From Spirosoma linguale DSM 74 (GTDB taxonomy: Bacteria > Bacteroidota > Bacteroidia > Cytophagales > Spirosomataceae): a stretch of 64,000 nucleotides of DNA. The position numbers were made by a program, and so were the translations under genes. The stretch's first letter is position 1; the number at the start of each line of letters is the position of its first letter. Below the pieces are notes generated by a model. The model did no database searches. It was not told the origin of the DNA and saw only the letters and a program-made list of their open reading frames with translations. The DNA is taken from the NCBI GenBank assembly GCA_000024525.1, contig CP001769.1, forward strand, positions 5,985,001-6,049,000. The letters run 5' to 3'. This document shows positions 36,533 to 46,589 of this stretch, in pieces.

Positions 36533-38503
36533 CTACTGTGCTTCTGCCCGCCAGACGTTGTTTTTGCTGTTGATGTCCGGCAGTTTCTGGTCGGGGTCAA
36601 CAACGACCGTCTTTAGGGGAGATGTCGAGTTGTATTTGAACGTCCAGGTACCACCCCGCTGCCATACTTCGATGGGCAGGTTTACGCGGCCTTTCTTTCC
36701 GTTCGATTCGGTCACTTCAATGGTAACCGGCATCGCCAGTTTATCGAGGTTTTCGATGGAGATCAGCGAGCCTTTATCGGCAGCGCCATCCACATACTTC
36801 ACTTCCTTTACGCTCTGGTCCAGCTTCCACGTTTCGTAGAAATACCCGCGCCAGAACCAGCCAAGGTCTTCACCCGCGCCATCTTCCATCGTACGGAAGA
36901 AATCATACGGTGTCGGGTGCTTGAAGGCCCAGCGGCTCACATAGTTTTTGAAGGCGTAATCGAAGCGGTCGGCCCCAAGAATCACATCACGCAGGAGTTT
37001 GAGTCCCATGCCCGGCTTATAATACGCCAGAATACCCAGCGCCCGCGACTGCTGAACATCCGGAATGGTCATGATCGGCTCGGCCGGGTAGAACAGGGCG
37101 GGAGCAATATCGTGCATGGTACCCCGCTCCCGGTCGTACTCGCCTTTGTTGAAATTAGCCGTCGATAACGTGTTGATAAAGGTATTGAAGCCTTCGTCCA
37201 TCCAGGGGAATTTCCGTTCGTTATTACCCACGATCATCGGGAACCAGTTGTGACCAAATTCGTGATCGGTTACGCCCCAAAGCGCATCTTTCTTGTCTTT
37301 GTGGTCGCAGAAGATGATACCGGGGTACTCCATTCCACCAACGATACCTGCTACGTTAGTAGCCACCGGATAACTGAACTCATAGAGGTAGTTCGAATAA
37401 AACTCGACACAGCCTTTCACATATTCGGTCGAGCGATTCCAGGAATCGTTCGTGGCACTTTCGGCCGGATATACCGACTGAGCCAGTGCGGGCTTACCGC
37501 TAGGCAAGTTCATTTTAGCGGCATCCCACACAAACGCTTTGGACGAAGCCCACGCTACATCACGGGTGTTGAGGCATCGGAATTTCCAGGTCAGTGTACC
37601 CGTCCGCTTAGGTCGGGAATCCGGATTGTTCACTTCGTCTTTCCCCCGGATAATGACCGTCTTGTCGCTTTTTCGGGCCTGATCGAGCCGTTTGAGCTGC
37701 TCGGCGGTCAGCACCTCGTTTGGGTTGAGCAACTCGCCCGAGCCCACTACAATGTGGTTCCAGGGAGCGGTGACGGTGTATTCATAATCGCCATAGTCGA
37801 GGTAAAACTCGCCCGCACCCAGGTAAGGTAACACGTTCCAGCCTTCGATGTCGTCATAAACGCACATGCGGGGGTACCATTGGGCTATTTCGTAGATAAT
37901 CCCGTCTTTACGTTTCAGCTGGCCCATACGGTCGGAGCCGTACTCGGGGATTTTAAATGAATAAGCTACTTTCACTTTCACCACATCGCCATTGGCCTTT
38001 ACGGGTTCGGTCAGGCGTACCTGCATCCGGGTGTCGGTGATGGTGTAGGGCATGGTCGAGAATTTGCCCTTGCCAGCATCAACCGTCACGCTGGTGATGG
38101 TCAGCCCACCCGAAAAGCCCAGATTCCCGAAGCGACCACCCGAAATAGGGGTCGTTTTAGAAGCCCGTGACGTGTCGCTAAAGGCGTTTTGATCCAACTG
38201 CAACCACAGGTAAGGCAGTGTTTCGGGGGAGTTGTTCTTGTACGTAATCGTCACCTCACCGGTAATCGTATTCTGCTGATCATCGAGGGTGACGTTAATC
38301 TGATAATCGGAGCGGTTTTGCCAGTAACGCGGTCCCGGTGCCCCACTCCCCGTCCGGTAATCATTACCGGGCTGCATGTTGAAGAGCGGGTGAAAGAGTG
38401 CCAGCGGATCGTATTTCGAACCCGGCGTTGACGAAGGTGCAGTTTGGGCAAAGGATGCGAGGCTCAATGCCCACAATCCTGCCCAGAGAGCGATTTTTTT
38501 CAT
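36533..38503 (-). CDS. M1 family metallopeptidase (aminopeptidase N-like), secreted
   Basis: Starting at the ATG at 38503 gives 656 residues with a signal peptide (about 1-20, ending SFAQ); the frame extends to 38602 but with an implausible leader. M1 motifs are clear: GGMEYPG at 389-395, HEFGH with His414, Glu415 and His418, and the third ligand Glu437 in MDEGFN. These metallopeptidases remove N-terminal amino acids from peptides; this one would act in the periplasm or outside the cell. The gene runs convergent to the FabH-like gene with the palindrome in between. The start of the cytochrome oxidase gene lies upstream on the same strand. Confidence 0.92.
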   Translation of the reverse strand: MKKIALWAGLWALSLASFAQTAPSSTPGSKYDPLALFHPLFNMQPGNDYRTGSGAPGPRYWQNRSDYQINVTLDDQQNTITGEVTITYKNNSPETLPYLWLQLDQNAFSDTSRASKTTPISGGRFGNLGFSGGLTITSVTVDAGKGKFSTMPYTITDTRMQVRLTEPVKANGDVVKVKVAYSFKIPEYGSDRMGQLKRKDGIIYEIAQWYPRMCVYDDIEGWNVLPYLGAGEFYLDYGDYEYTVTAPWNHIVVGSGELLNPNEVLTAEQLKRLDQARKSDKTVIIRGKDEVNNPDSRPKRTGTLTWKFRCLNTRDVAWASSKAFVWDAAKMNLPSGKPALAQSVYPAESATNDSWNRSTEYVKGCVEFYSNYLYEFSYPVATNVAGIVGGMEYPGIIFCDHKDKKDALWGVTDHEFGHNWFPMIVGNNERKFPWMDEGFNTFINTLSTANFNKGEYDRERGTMHDIAPALFYPAEPIMTIPDVQQSRALGILAYYKPGMGLKLLRDVILGADRFDYAFKNYVSRWAFKHPTPYDFFRTMEDGAGEDLGWFWRGYFYETWKLDQSVKEVKYVDGAADKGSLISIENLDKLAMPVTIEVTESNGKKGRVNLPIEVWQRGGTWTFKYNSTSPLKTVVVDPDQKLPDINSKNNVWRAEAQ

Positions 38504-38626
38504 GAAAAAATATTGATACGAACGTAGTATTAAACAAATAACGCTATAAAGCCCCGAAATCAGATAATTCCTGGCGAGAGCGGAGCCCCGAGCCAAAGCC
38601 ATTGGCCTGCACGGAAATCAGATGGC

Positions 38627-39235
38627 CTAGAGCGAGAGCCGCAGATCGAGGCCATGATGAATGGCTAAAAAGATAAACAGCCCAATCCAGAGAATGTCGA
38701 CGAAATGCCAGTACAACGAAATCAGCCTGATTTTCAATGAATTTGGTGGATTTACGCTGTAGACGAATGAGTCGATGTAGAGCCGTCTGCGCAGAGCTTC
38801 GGCCAGGAGAATGGCCAGAAATATAAGTCCAACCAATATGTGTAGCAGGTGAATGCCGGATATAATATAGATGAAGCCCCCAGCCGGGTTACCCTGCAGA
38901 CCGACACCCGCCCGCACCATCTGTCGCCAGCCCCAGGCCTGCAAGATTATAAAGAGTATGCCTAAACCAAAGGTGGTGGCAATGTTGGTCCGGTAACTGC
39001 CAAACCGTTCATGTTTGAAGGCCTGAATGGCGTTTTTCAGGGTCAGGCTGCTCAGCAAGATAACGCCCGTACTCACTAGAAATACGTTTGGCAGCTTTAT
39101 ATTGGCCCAGCCTGGTGCTGTGCTGCGAACTACATAGGCAACGAGCAGCATCGTGAATAGTATGATACTACTGGCAATACCCATCCAAACCATAAAGCGG
39201 AACGGCTCACGCCGTTTCGTTATTAAATTGCTCAT
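38627..39235 (-). CDS. Cytochrome c oxidase subunit III-like protein
   Basis: A 202-residue integral membrane protein with five membrane helices and the heme-copper oxidase subunit III pattern (PF00510): FRFMVWMGIASSIILF, AFKHERFG, LQAWGWRQMV, SGIHLLHILVGL and YWHFVDILWIGLF. The last segment with the WHFVDxxW motif is strongly conserved. Subunit III stabilises the catalytic core that reduces oxygen at the inner membrane. It stands apart from the other oxidase subunits in this window, as an isolated copy, 51 bases from ispE on the same strand. Confidence 0.9.
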   Translation of the reverse strand: MSNLITKRREPFRFMVWMGIASSIILFTMLLVAYVVRSTAPGWANIKLPNVFLVSTGVILLSSLTLKNAIQAFKHERFGSYRTNIATTFGLGILFIILQAWGWRQMVRAGVGLQGNPAGGFIYIISGIHLLHILVGLIFLAILLAEALRRRLYIDSFVYSVNPPNSLKIRLISLYWHFVDILWIGLFIFLAIHHGLDLRLSL

Positions 39236-39286
39236 CTACTCAGGGTACAAGGGTCGGTTTACGGCTTAGTCGACAGTAACTCCGTG

Positions 39287-40099
39287 TTACAACTTTCCTT
39301 TCCAAACGCGGTAATCTGAAAATTGGTTTGGCATATCGACAGGTGCATTAAAAATGCCGTAGACGGTTGACCCAGAGCCACTCATGCTGGCATACACAGC
39401 CCCGGATTCGTAGAGTTGTGCCTTCAGTTGGGGCAATATGGGATAGTGAGGGAACAGGCTATCTTCGAAATCATTATGGATTGTATGCCGCCAGTTGGCA
39501 ACAGGTTCCAGCAACTGCTCATACAGGTTGGCTTCGGGTTGGCGGGGTTTAATTCCGGCGTAGGCTTCGGCAGTAGAAATAGCCAGGTTAGGGTACACGA
39601 GTACAATATAGTAGCCGTTCAGGTCAACGGCAATCTCCGAAAACACATCCCCTTTTTGGGTGCAGTACAACGGGCGGTTCTGAATAAAAAATGCACAGTC
39701 GCTACCCAGCAGCCGGGCATAGTCTTCCAGTTGTGGGTTTGTTAGCCCGAGCGCAAACTGCTCGTTCAGCAACTTCAGGGCAAAAGCTGCATCGGCCGAT
39801 CCCCCGCCTAAACCCGCCCCAATAGGTACCAGCTTGTGCAGATGCACCTGCACCGGAGGTAGATTGAAATCGGCTTTCAGTAAATTATAGGCGCGGATAC
39901 AAAGGTTTTGCTCCGGGTTGCCCGGAATGGGTAGCCCACTGCTGGTAAAGCTAACTTCGTGGGCTGGCGCAGGAATGACTTCCAGTATGTCACCCCAGCC
40001 TACGGGATAAAAGCACGATTGCAAATTATGAAACCCATCGGGCCGCTTCTCCGTAATACGAAGGCCCAGGTTGATTTTACTGGTTGGAAACGTAAGCAC
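39287..40099 (-). CDS. ispE: 4-diphosphocytidyl-2-C-methyl-D-erythritol kinase
   Basis: A 270-residue GHMP-kinase protein with SKINLGLRITEKRPDGFH at the N terminus (Lys8 and Asn10 contact the substrate), the ATP loop PIGAGLGGGSADAA at 92-105 with Asp103, and a C-terminal MSGSGSTVYG loop. IspE phosphorylates 4-diphosphocytidyl-2-C-methyl-D-erythritol in the methylerythritol-phosphate route to isoprenoids, which also supplies undecaprenyl phosphate used by the EPS genes. Length is typical (about 270-290). A TATTTTTG -7 element lies about 40 bases upstream. Confidence 0.95.
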   Translation of the reverse strand: MLTFPTSKINLGLRITEKRPDGFHNLQSCFYPVGWGDILEVIPAPAHEVSFTSSGLPIPGNPEQNLCIRAYNLLKADFNLPPVQVHLHKLVPIGAGLGGGSADAAFALKLLNEQFALGLTNPQLEDYARLLGSDCAFFIQNRPLYCTQKGDVFSEIAVDLNGYYIVLVYPNLAISTAEAYAGIKPRQPEANLYEQLLEPVANWRHTIHNDFEDSLFPHYPILPQLKAQLYESGAVYASMSGSGSTVYGIFNAPVDMPNQFSDYRVWKGKL

Positions 40100-40137
40100 T
40101 GACTGAGTGACGAATTAAGAATGATGACTAGCCGGGG

Positions 40138-40145
40138 CAAAAATA
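40138..40145 (-). promoter_or_regulatory. Possible -7 element for ispE
   Basis: TATTTTTG on the minus strand fits TAnnTTTG, about 39 bases before the ispE ATG. The nearest upstream TTG is 22 bases away rather than 19. Confidence 0.4.
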
Positions 40146-40156
40146 TCATTCATCCA

Positions 40157-42598
40157 TCACTTTATCTCAACAACTCTGAATTCCGTCCGACGGTTGCGCT
40201 GGTGCTCGGCCTCAGTGCAGATGACGCCATCGGTGCAGTTGTTCACCAGTTGCGACTCGCCCATGCCCAGCGTTGCCATTCGCTTGCGGCTGATGCCTTT
40301 GGAGGCCAGATAAGCCGCTACGGCTTTAGCCCTTTGTAAGGAAAGTGCTTTGTTGCGTTCGGCATCACCCCGGCTGTCGGTATGCGAGCGTATTTCGATA
40401 ATCAGCGAGGGATACTTACGCATGGTGGCCACGACTTTATCCAGTTCACGGGCGGCATCCTCCCGAAGGCTGGAATGGTCCAGATCATAATAAATATTGT
40501 CGATGGTTACCACGTCGCCAACGCTAAGCATGCGCAGATCGGCCGAAACCGCTTTGGGTTTTGTCTTTTTGGGCAGTCGCCGAATTCGGTTCCTGTTCGT
40601 ACCAAAAGCGGGCTTGGATGCCACCAGCGTATAATCACACCCTTCATTTACATCGAACATGTAGCGGCCGTCCGGCCCGGTTACGTATTCGCGCTGGGTG
40701 CGGTCGCATTCGTTCCTGATTCTGACCGTAACCCCCTCTATGGGTTTGCGGTCGCGGGCACCCATAATTACACCCTGCACACGGGAGTGGGTCAAAGGGG
40801 TAGCGGTCAATAGGAGGTTATTATTCGATACAGCAATGGTATCCTCCGCCACCGTCGGCTTTATCAGGCCAATTTCCAGTTGGCTCGGCTGATCGTCGGT
40901 GAGGGAGCGCGTGGTAAAGCCAACCATGCTGTTGATGTAGCCATCCCGGCTCGCCTGAAAAGTGAATGAGTTACTCGCTTCCAGACAGATGCGCAGAAAC
41001 CCGTTGGCGTCGCTCATCAACGTACGATCCGGCTGGCCCTCTCCTTTTGATTTTATGAGCACACCAACGCTATCCAGCGGTTGCTCCGTATTGGTATCAT
41101 ATATCCGAATGGTCAGGTCACGGCATCCGAAGAGAGAGCTTTCCCGAACAAATCGGTAGATGTCGTCATTGCCATTGCGCCGGTTGCTGCTGAAATACCC
41201 GCCCCGGCGACTACCGTCCGTAATCAGACCGAAATCATCCTGCACGGAGTTAATGGGGGCATCGAGCGGTTCGACAGACCTCACCGACTGGCCATTGATC
41301 AGGCTACCCACAAAAATATCCAGTCCGCCCAGCCCTTTACGGCCATCGGATGAAAAATAAAGATTTCCGACCTCATCAACGAAGGGAAACAATTCATTTC
41401 CCTTCGTATTAATCATGGCTCCCATGTTGACGGGCCGTCCCCATTGCCCGTTAGTGTACCGACTGACGTACAGATCTGTACCGCCAAATCCCCCCGGCAT
41501 ATCGGAAGCGAAATACAGCAACTGCTCATCCTGGCTCAGGGTCGGATGCCCAACGGAGTACTCGTCACTATTAAACGGCAACTCTTCGATAGCTGTCCAG
41601 GAACCGTTTTGCTGAACAGCCGTGTAGAGCTTCAGTTTCGTAACCCCTTCGGCACTTTTACTCGTCCGGCCGTTATTGTAGTTGTTGCGGGTAAATATGA
41701 TGCGTAGACCGTCCTTCGAAAACGTAGCCGGACCTTCGTGATACTTCGTGTTGATGGTTCGACTGAAGCGTCGTACCGGATCGTCTTTGCGGTCGTCATA
41801 GCCCAGCCCCTCCGCAATAGAAATTCCTTCGTTAAAATTGGGCACCGTTCGTGAATCATTGGCCGTTGGCCGCGAGTAACTATCCTCGCCGATAGCTGGA
41901 CGACTTTTCAGGCGGTTGTCTGTTACTTTTCGGGTACTCCCATCGGCATTGATGAAGCTGGCTACTTTCAGGTTGTTGCGGTTAGGCACATAGAACAGAT
42001 CGAGATAACCGGCCCCGCCACCACCCATCGTTTCGATGGTCGATCCGCCTTTCTGACCGGCAACATACACGAGGCCATCCCGGTAAAAAGCCGGGCTAAA
42101 CTCCTCCCCTTTCGAATTCAAGTCCAGATACTCCAGCCGATACCGTACCGCTTCTTTACGAGGACTGGCTACTGGAGCTGTCGGCTGTGGCCGTGCCGGT
42201 TGTTTGTCTTTCAGTTGCAGATAGCGTTCGTATTGCTGCCGGGATTCCTGAAACTTCCCATTACCCGCCAGTGTCTTCGCGTATTCGAGCGTCTGCGTTG
42301 CATCTTCATTCGGACTGGAAGCCAGGGCTTCCCGGTAGTAGCGCTCAGCCTTCTGGCTGTCGCCAACCTGCTGATAGGCAAAAGCCAAACGACCCTGTAT
42401 GGCTGCTTTTTGGGTAACCGTCAGTTGTTTGTCATGCCCAGCCAATAGTTCAGCATAAGCCTCTATCGCGCGTCCGTAGGCTTTATACGTCAGCAAGCGG
42501 TCGGCTTGCTGACGTAAAGAGTCATACTGCGCCCAGGCAGTATAGCTCCTAAGCCACAGCACCACTCCCCATATCAATAGTTTCCAATTCGTACTCAT
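40157..42598 (-). CDS. PorE-like OmpA-family protein with TPR, beta-propeller and carboxypeptidase-regulatory domains
   Basis: An 813-residue protein with a signal peptide (about 1-23). Domains in order: TPR-like helices (about 30-115), PD40-type beta-propeller strands (about 155-440, with DGLRIIFTRNNY and EQLLYFASDMPGGFGGTDLYVS), a carboxypeptidase regulatory domain (about 600-670, with GVIMGARDRKPIEGV), and an OmpA peptidoglycan-binding domain (about 690-813, IRSHTDSRGDAERNKALSLQ and MGESQLVNNC). The same order occurs in PorE of Porphyromonas gingivalis, which tethers T9SS structures to peptidoglycan. PorE itself is a T9SS subunit; assignment here is by architecture. It is next to a type B T9SS client. 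Confidence 0.85.
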   Translation of the reverse strand: MSTNWKLLIWGVVLWLRSYTAWAQYDSLRQQADRLLTYKAYGRAIEAYAELLAGHDKQLTVTQKAAIQGRLAFAYQQVGDSQKAERYYREALASSPNEDATQTLEYAKTLAGNGKFQESRQQYERYLQLKDKQPARPQPTAPVASPRKEAVRYRLEYLDLNSKGEEFSPAFYRDGLVYVAGQKGGSTIETMGGGGAGYLDLFYVPNRNNLKVASFINADGSTRKVTDNRLKSRPAIGEDSYSRPTANDSRTVPNFNEGISIAEGLGYDDRKDDPVRRFSRTINTKYHEGPATFSKDGLRIIFTRNNYNNGRTSKSAEGVTKLKLYTAVQQNGSWTAIEELPFNSDEYSVGHPTLSQDEQLLYFASDMPGGFGGTDLYVSRYTNGQWGRPVNMGAMINTKGNELFPFVDEVGNLYFSSDGRKGLGGLDIFVGSLINGQSVRSVEPLDAPINSVQDDFGLITDGSRRGGYFSSNRRNGNDDIYRFVRESSLFGCRDLTIRIYDTNTEQPLDSVGVLIKSKGEGQPDRTLMSDANGFLRICLEASNSFTFQASRDGYINSMVGFTTRSLTDDQPSQLEIGLIKPTVAEDTIAVSNNNLLLTATPLTHSRVQGVIMGARDRKPIEGVTVRIRNECDRTQREYVTGPDGRYMFDVNEGCDYTLVASKPAFGTNRNRIRRLPKKTKPKAVSADLRMLSVGDVVTIDNIYYDLDHSSLREDAARELDKVVATMRKYPSLIIEIRSHTDSRGDAERNKALSLQRAKAVAAYLASKGISRKRMATLGMGESQLVNNCTDGVICTEAEHQRNRRTEFRVVEIK

Positions 42599-42679
42599 CA
42601 GCGACGTACCGTCATACTTTCCGGCCTTTAATTTCTCCTTTACCGGGCAACTAAACGTACCCGTACTTATAGCTAAAAC

Positions 42680-44815
42680 TTACCGCGCCAGGGTCAGAAA
42701 CCGAACATACTCACGTCCGTCGCTCAGACGAATTTGATAATAGTAGGTCCCGTCGGGCAGTTCATTTTTGGAATCCGCCACCGAGATACCCTGGTTGGCC
42801 GTACCATCCCAGTCGTTCTGGTAATTTGTATTTTGATAAACAAGGTGGCCCCAGCGATTAAAAACTTCCAGTTGAACCGTTACCGAAGCCGGTACCAGCT
42901 TAATGACGAAGCGATCATTGATACCGTCACCGTTGGGCGAAAAACCTTCGGGAATAAACAGGGTCAGGTCCTGCTCCGACAGAATCGAATGAAGGGTAAC
43001 CAATGTTGGTTCGTCGTTATCACCCGGATCACCATTTTTGTCAGGGTCAGCCTCCATACCGTTGGTCGAGCGATCCCGGCAAATCATCCCGTTCGTATCG
43101 ACACCCTGCACCGTCGCTCTGTTGATGAATGTTAAGGTGTTTGCCCGGCTTACGTCCACCTGAACGGTCAGCCAGCTATGGGCCTGTTTTTCGGGTGCCA
43201 GACTCCCGCCCATCAACAAGGTTGTATCGGCACCACGACCGGTATAGGCCGGATTAACGATAAACCCGCTATCGGCGTGAACCCTAACCGAGCGAACGAT
43301 TGCCCCGGAGGCCGAAAACGCTGCATCGAGATCATCAGCAAGGTTTATGTTTGTGAGCGAATGTTTACCGGCATTTACTACCGTAAGCTGGTACGTCAGC
43401 TCAACCAGACCAATTCCTTTCTCGGTCAGCCAGATCGGTTCACTCACCTTTTTACTCAGGCCAATAATTTCGCGGGGGGGAGCCATAACCGTTTGCTGTA
43501 CCGACGCCCCTCTACAGGGCCCGTCGCCGTCAGGGTCGGGCGTTGAGAGGGTAAATAAAGCCTTGCCGCGCTGCCGGTCGATTTCCGACAACAGGTAGCG
43601 AGCTACCAACCCGGTATCCGTAAACAAGCCGCCCCCATCGCTTTGCCAGTTGATCACCTGCGTTGAGCCGCCCGGCAGGGCCGCCATCCGCACTACTCCT
43701 TTCGTCCAGTCGAGTGAGTCGAGCCGAACCGCCAGGGTAGGCGGATTGCTCAGACAGGCCGGAATAGCATTGGGGCAATTGGTTATGTTGACCATTACGG
43801 CAACGGGATTGGTGTAACAGCCGTCTGTATTCCTGCCAAAAATAAAATAGGTTCCTGCCGATACCGCACCGGGGGATTGTACCGCTGCCGAAGCAAGTGT
43901 TGGCCCCATTCGAAATTGATAAGATGTATATTCGGCTGCATTGGTCTCCGCAATAGCCTTTGATAAATCAGCCGTTTGAAACGGACAACCATTGCTAAGA
44001 TTTGTCTTTAAAACCAGTTGAGCACCCATTGGCCGCACCCGTACGGATACAGGCCCGGAGCTGTCACTCCGGCATGAACCAAGTTCACAAACCGCCCGGT
44101 AGCGGCTGGTTTGCTCGGGTGTAACTGTCCTCAATGCTCCTTTCCCGCCATCCGTCCAGCGAACAGTACCCAGGCAGCCGGAAGCCGAGAGCTGAACCGG
44201 CTGCCCCATGCATATTTCGTGATTGCTGACCGAAAGGACGGGTACGACGGGTGTAGCCATCTGTACGGAAACAGGCCGCGACGGATTGCTAACGCAGTTT
44301 TCTTGCTCACAAGTGGCGTGAAAGGTGGTTGTCTGGGCGGGTTTACCTACCCAGACAGATCCGGTGCTCTGGTCGGGCCAGTGAATGATGCCCGCACAGT
44401 TCGTGGCCGTCAAGGTTACGGTAGATCCGGGGCAAATTACGTTGGCTGACGTTGTTAACTGAGGTGGCTCTGGCGTGTTTACGGTAATTTTCCACACATC
44501 GGCAAAGCAGCTGATGCAACCGGGCCGGGCTCGGCAGATGGCCGTATATTTTGTTGTTTGTTGAGGCTTGACCTGAATACTCGAACCTGTTTCTCCATTC
44601 GACCAGACAACAGTACCCGTACAGCCGGTGGCGGTTAACGTAACCGGCTCGTTACGACAGATGAACTTTGCCGAGCCGATAATTACGGGTGGCTCCGGGT
44701 GCTGGCATGTATCGGTTACCGGCTGCGCAAAAGCCAGGGCATACTGAGTAACCAATAACAACATTATTGTCCATCTGAAGTAACCATTAAATTTATTTAG
44801 TACTTGTTTGTTCAT
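42680..44815 (-). CDS. Surface protein with Ig-like repeats and type B T9SS sorting domain (gliding-motility-associated C terminus)
   Basis: A 711-residue protein with a signal peptide (about 1-30, ending FAQ). The N-terminal half has three or four Ig-like repeats marked by VxLTATGCxGTVxW/IxW and VKPQQTTKYTAxC, each with a Cys pair. The middle (about 460-590) resembles a DUF11-type domain (LTNINLADDLDAAFS). The C-terminal 95 residues are the type B sorting domain: FIPEGFSPNGDGINDRF, LEVFNRWGHLVYQ, DWDG and LPDGTYYYQIRL. T9SS exports such proteins to the surface. It lies about 80 bases upstream of the PorE-like gene on the same strand, so the two may be co-expressed. The repeats may serve in adhesion; this is inference. 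Confidence 0.88.
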   Translation of the reverse strand: MNKQVLNKFNGYFRWTIMLLLVTQYALAFAQPVTDTCQHPEPPVIIGSAKFICRNEPVTLTATGCTGTVVWSNGETGSSIQVKPQQTTKYTAICRARPGCISCFADVWKITVNTPEPPQLTTSANVICPGSTVTLTATNCAGIIHWPDQSTGSVWVGKPAQTTTFHATCEQENCVSNPSRPVSVQMATPVVPVLSVSNHEICMGQPVQLSASGCLGTVRWTDGGKGALRTVTPEQTSRYRAVCELGSCRSDSSGPVSVRVRPMGAQLVLKTNLSNGCPFQTADLSKAIAETNAAEYTSYQFRMGPTLASAAVQSPGAVSAGTYFIFGRNTDGCYTNPVAVMVNITNCPNAIPACLSNPPTLAVRLDSLDWTKGVVRMAALPGGSTQVINWQSDGGGLFTDTGLVARYLLSEIDRQRGKALFTLSTPDPDGDGPCRGASVQQTVMAPPREIIGLSKKVSEPIWLTEKGIGLVELTYQLTVVNAGKHSLTNINLADDLDAAFSASGAIVRSVRVHADSGFIVNPAYTGRGADTTLLMGGSLAPEKQAHSWLTVQVDVSRANTLTFINRATVQGVDTNGMICRDRSTNGMEADPDKNGDPGDNDEPTLVTLHSILSEQDLTLFIPEGFSPNGDGINDRFVIKLVPASVTVQLEVFNRWGHLVYQNTNYQNDWDGTANQGISVADSKNELPDGTYYYQIRLSDGREYVRFLTLAR

Positions 44816-45093
44816 CCGGCATATCGACTACGCCATACAAAGACGAATATCATGCCAACCTTCTATTTGTCTACGCAGCTACGTCAAAGGCTACTTTTTC
44901 TCCTGGTTTATACAAATTGGCACCCGATTTTTCTGCTTAGTCTCTCAGGGACAAGGGGGATAACAAAAGTGGTCCCATTTATCATAAACCATGCCAATAA
45001 CTACGCTCTTCCTCCTCACCGGCTAGAGGAAAGCGGACCCGACACACCTACGTAAAGCTGCTGTTTAGTATTGGTTACGGCTTATAGTTACTC

Positions 45094-46527
45094 TTATTTT
45101 TCGCTTCGGGCCTTATCAATATCCAGCGTGTATAGTCGATTAATACTTTCCGGAAGTTCATTGCGGTTATGTGTAACAAACAGGATGGTTTTGTCGCTGA
45201 ACCGATCAATCAGTTGGCGGGCCAGGTCGACATGGTGGCTGTCTATAGCCTGAAAAGGTTCATCGAGCAGTAAGACGGCTGGATTTTTCAGGAAAGCCCG
45301 GATCAATAGAATGACCCGTTGCTCGCCAGCCGACAAGGTGCCGAACGTGCGGTTGTCTACGCCGGTCAGTCCGAAATAGGCTAGTAGGTTCGTCAAGTCC
45401 AGCTCGGTTTCGGGCATTACCCGATTAGGTGGAGTCAGCGTGTCTGTCAGCCCGGACAGTGCCACCTGCCGAACCGTTAAATGCGGAGGAAAATAGAGAT
45501 GAAGTTCCGGCGATACGAACCCAATCCGACGTTTTACATCCCAGATGCTCTCGCCGGATTTACCCCGCCGATGCCCAAAAACACTTACGTAGTTTGAATA
45601 GGCCTGTGGATGATCGCCGTACAGCAGGCTTAGCAAAACGCTTTTTCCGGCACCGTTGGGACCAAATAAAGCCCAACGCTCCCCCGCCTTTACCACCCAG
45701 TCGAGCCCGTCCAGAATTACCGTATCACCGTACCGAACCGAAACATCCTGTAATCGAAACGCTTCCAAAAAATCAATGTGCTGTGGCGGTGTTTGCAAAA
45801 CAGGTGGCGCTGCGGCAGTCGACTTAACATAAAGTTCAGGCGTATAGCGCTCTTTTGGCCCCGCCCAGTTCAATGTACCGTTTTCCATAACGGCCACATG
45901 TGTGCTGAAAGCAGGAATATCGCTGGCGTCATTAACCAGCACAAGGGTCAGTCCGTGCTTTGTCAGATCGCCCAGCCAATTGGTCAGGTCGTTGCGAAAA
46001 GTAGCGTCCAGGCCAACAAACGGGTTATCCAGCAACAAAACGGCCGGGTGTTTCAACAGGGCTTTACCGATTCGTGCCTTGCGGGTCTGTCCGTTGGATA
46101 GTTTGATGAATGAGCGGTCGAGCAGCGGGCTAAGGCCGAGCCGGTCGAGCAGGGCGCTGTCTTCGGGCGAATCTGTCGTCTGTAGAAAATCGCGTAATGA
46201 TGGAATAGCCGTATACCCATCGTCGACTCTGTCGCTCATGGTTGCCTGGTACCGCTGCTGGTAAAAATAGCTGCTGTACGAAAAGCGGCTCGACTCTTCC
46301 TTGAACGACACAAACTCAACGGGTACCCGACGTTCCAGACTACCCGTCGGAGCATGAAACTGACCCGCCAATGTCTGTAAAAATGTACTTTTACCACTGC
46401 CCATTGGCCCGGTTATGGTCCAGTATTCACCTGGCTTCAGGTCAAAATTCAGATCATGAAGAATTATCCGGCCACCCCGGCGGATGGTCAACTTGGCTAC
46501 AGAGAGTAAGGAAGGCTGTTCAGACAT
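45094..46527 (-). CDS. Double-domain ABC ATPase (ModF-like)
   Basis: From the ATG at 46527 the protein has 477 residues with two ABC ATPase domains in one chain. Walker A motifs are GPMGSGKST at 40-48 and GPNGAGKS near 275; the second domain's Walker B is AVLLLDEPFQA and its signature LSAGEQR, while the first has LSNGQTRK and VLLLDNPF (Asn in place of Glu after Asp). No membrane segment is present. This layout matches ModF of E. coli (photorepair/molybdate-associated ATPase), a soluble protein of unclear role. No transporter permease is next to it. An in-frame ATG at 46542 is an alternative start. A terminator for the upstream gene abuts this ATG. Confidence 0.82.
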   Translation of the reverse strand: MSEQPSLLSVAKLTIRRGGRIILHDLNFDLKPGEYWTITGPMGSGKSTFLQTLAGQFHAPTGSLERRVPVEFVSFKEESSRFSYSSYFYQQRYQATMSDRVDDGYTAIPSLRDFLQTTDSPEDSALLDRLGLSPLLDRSFIKLSNGQTRKARIGKALLKHPAVLLLDNPFVGLDATFRNDLTNWLGDLTKHGLTLVLVNDASDIPAFSTHVAVMENGTLNWAGPKERYTPELYVKSTAAAPPVLQTPPQHIDFLEAFRLQDVSVRYGDTVILDGLDWVVKAGERWALFGPNGAGKSVLLSLLYGDHPQAYSNYVSVFGHRRGKSGESIWDVKRRIGFVSPELHLYFPPHLTVRQVALSGLTDTLTPPNRVMPETELDLTNLLAYFGLTGVDNRTFGTLSAGEQRVILLIRAFLKNPAVLLLDEPFQAIDSHHVDLARQLIDRFSDKTILFVTHNRNELPESINRLYTLDIDKARSEK

Positions 46528-46565
46528 AAAAAATGGGGTCATACCCGTACAAAGGTATAACCCCA
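46528..46565 (-). terminator. Terminator of the Thr/Gly-repeat gene, touching the ABC gene start
   Basis: On the minus strand TGGGGT and ATAC pair with GTAT and ACCCCA (plus 46534-46565, one mismatch), followed by six T that run into the ATG of the ABC gene at 46527. Confidence 0.7.
46550..46557 (-). promoter_or_regulatory. Possible -7 element inside the terminator, reading to the ABC gene
   Basis: TACCTTTG on the minus strand fits TAnnTTTG and spans the 5' stem and loop of the terminator hairpin. A start of transcription about 7 bases on would leave a leader of about 15 bases before the ATG at 46527. Confidence 0.4.
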
Positions 46566-46589
46566 CTTATGTATTACCCATCTACACGC

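Noticed and set aside
44804..45055. Plus-strand frame of 83 codons between two minus-strand genes
   Set aside because: No family features, and it begins inside the start of the T9SS client gene.
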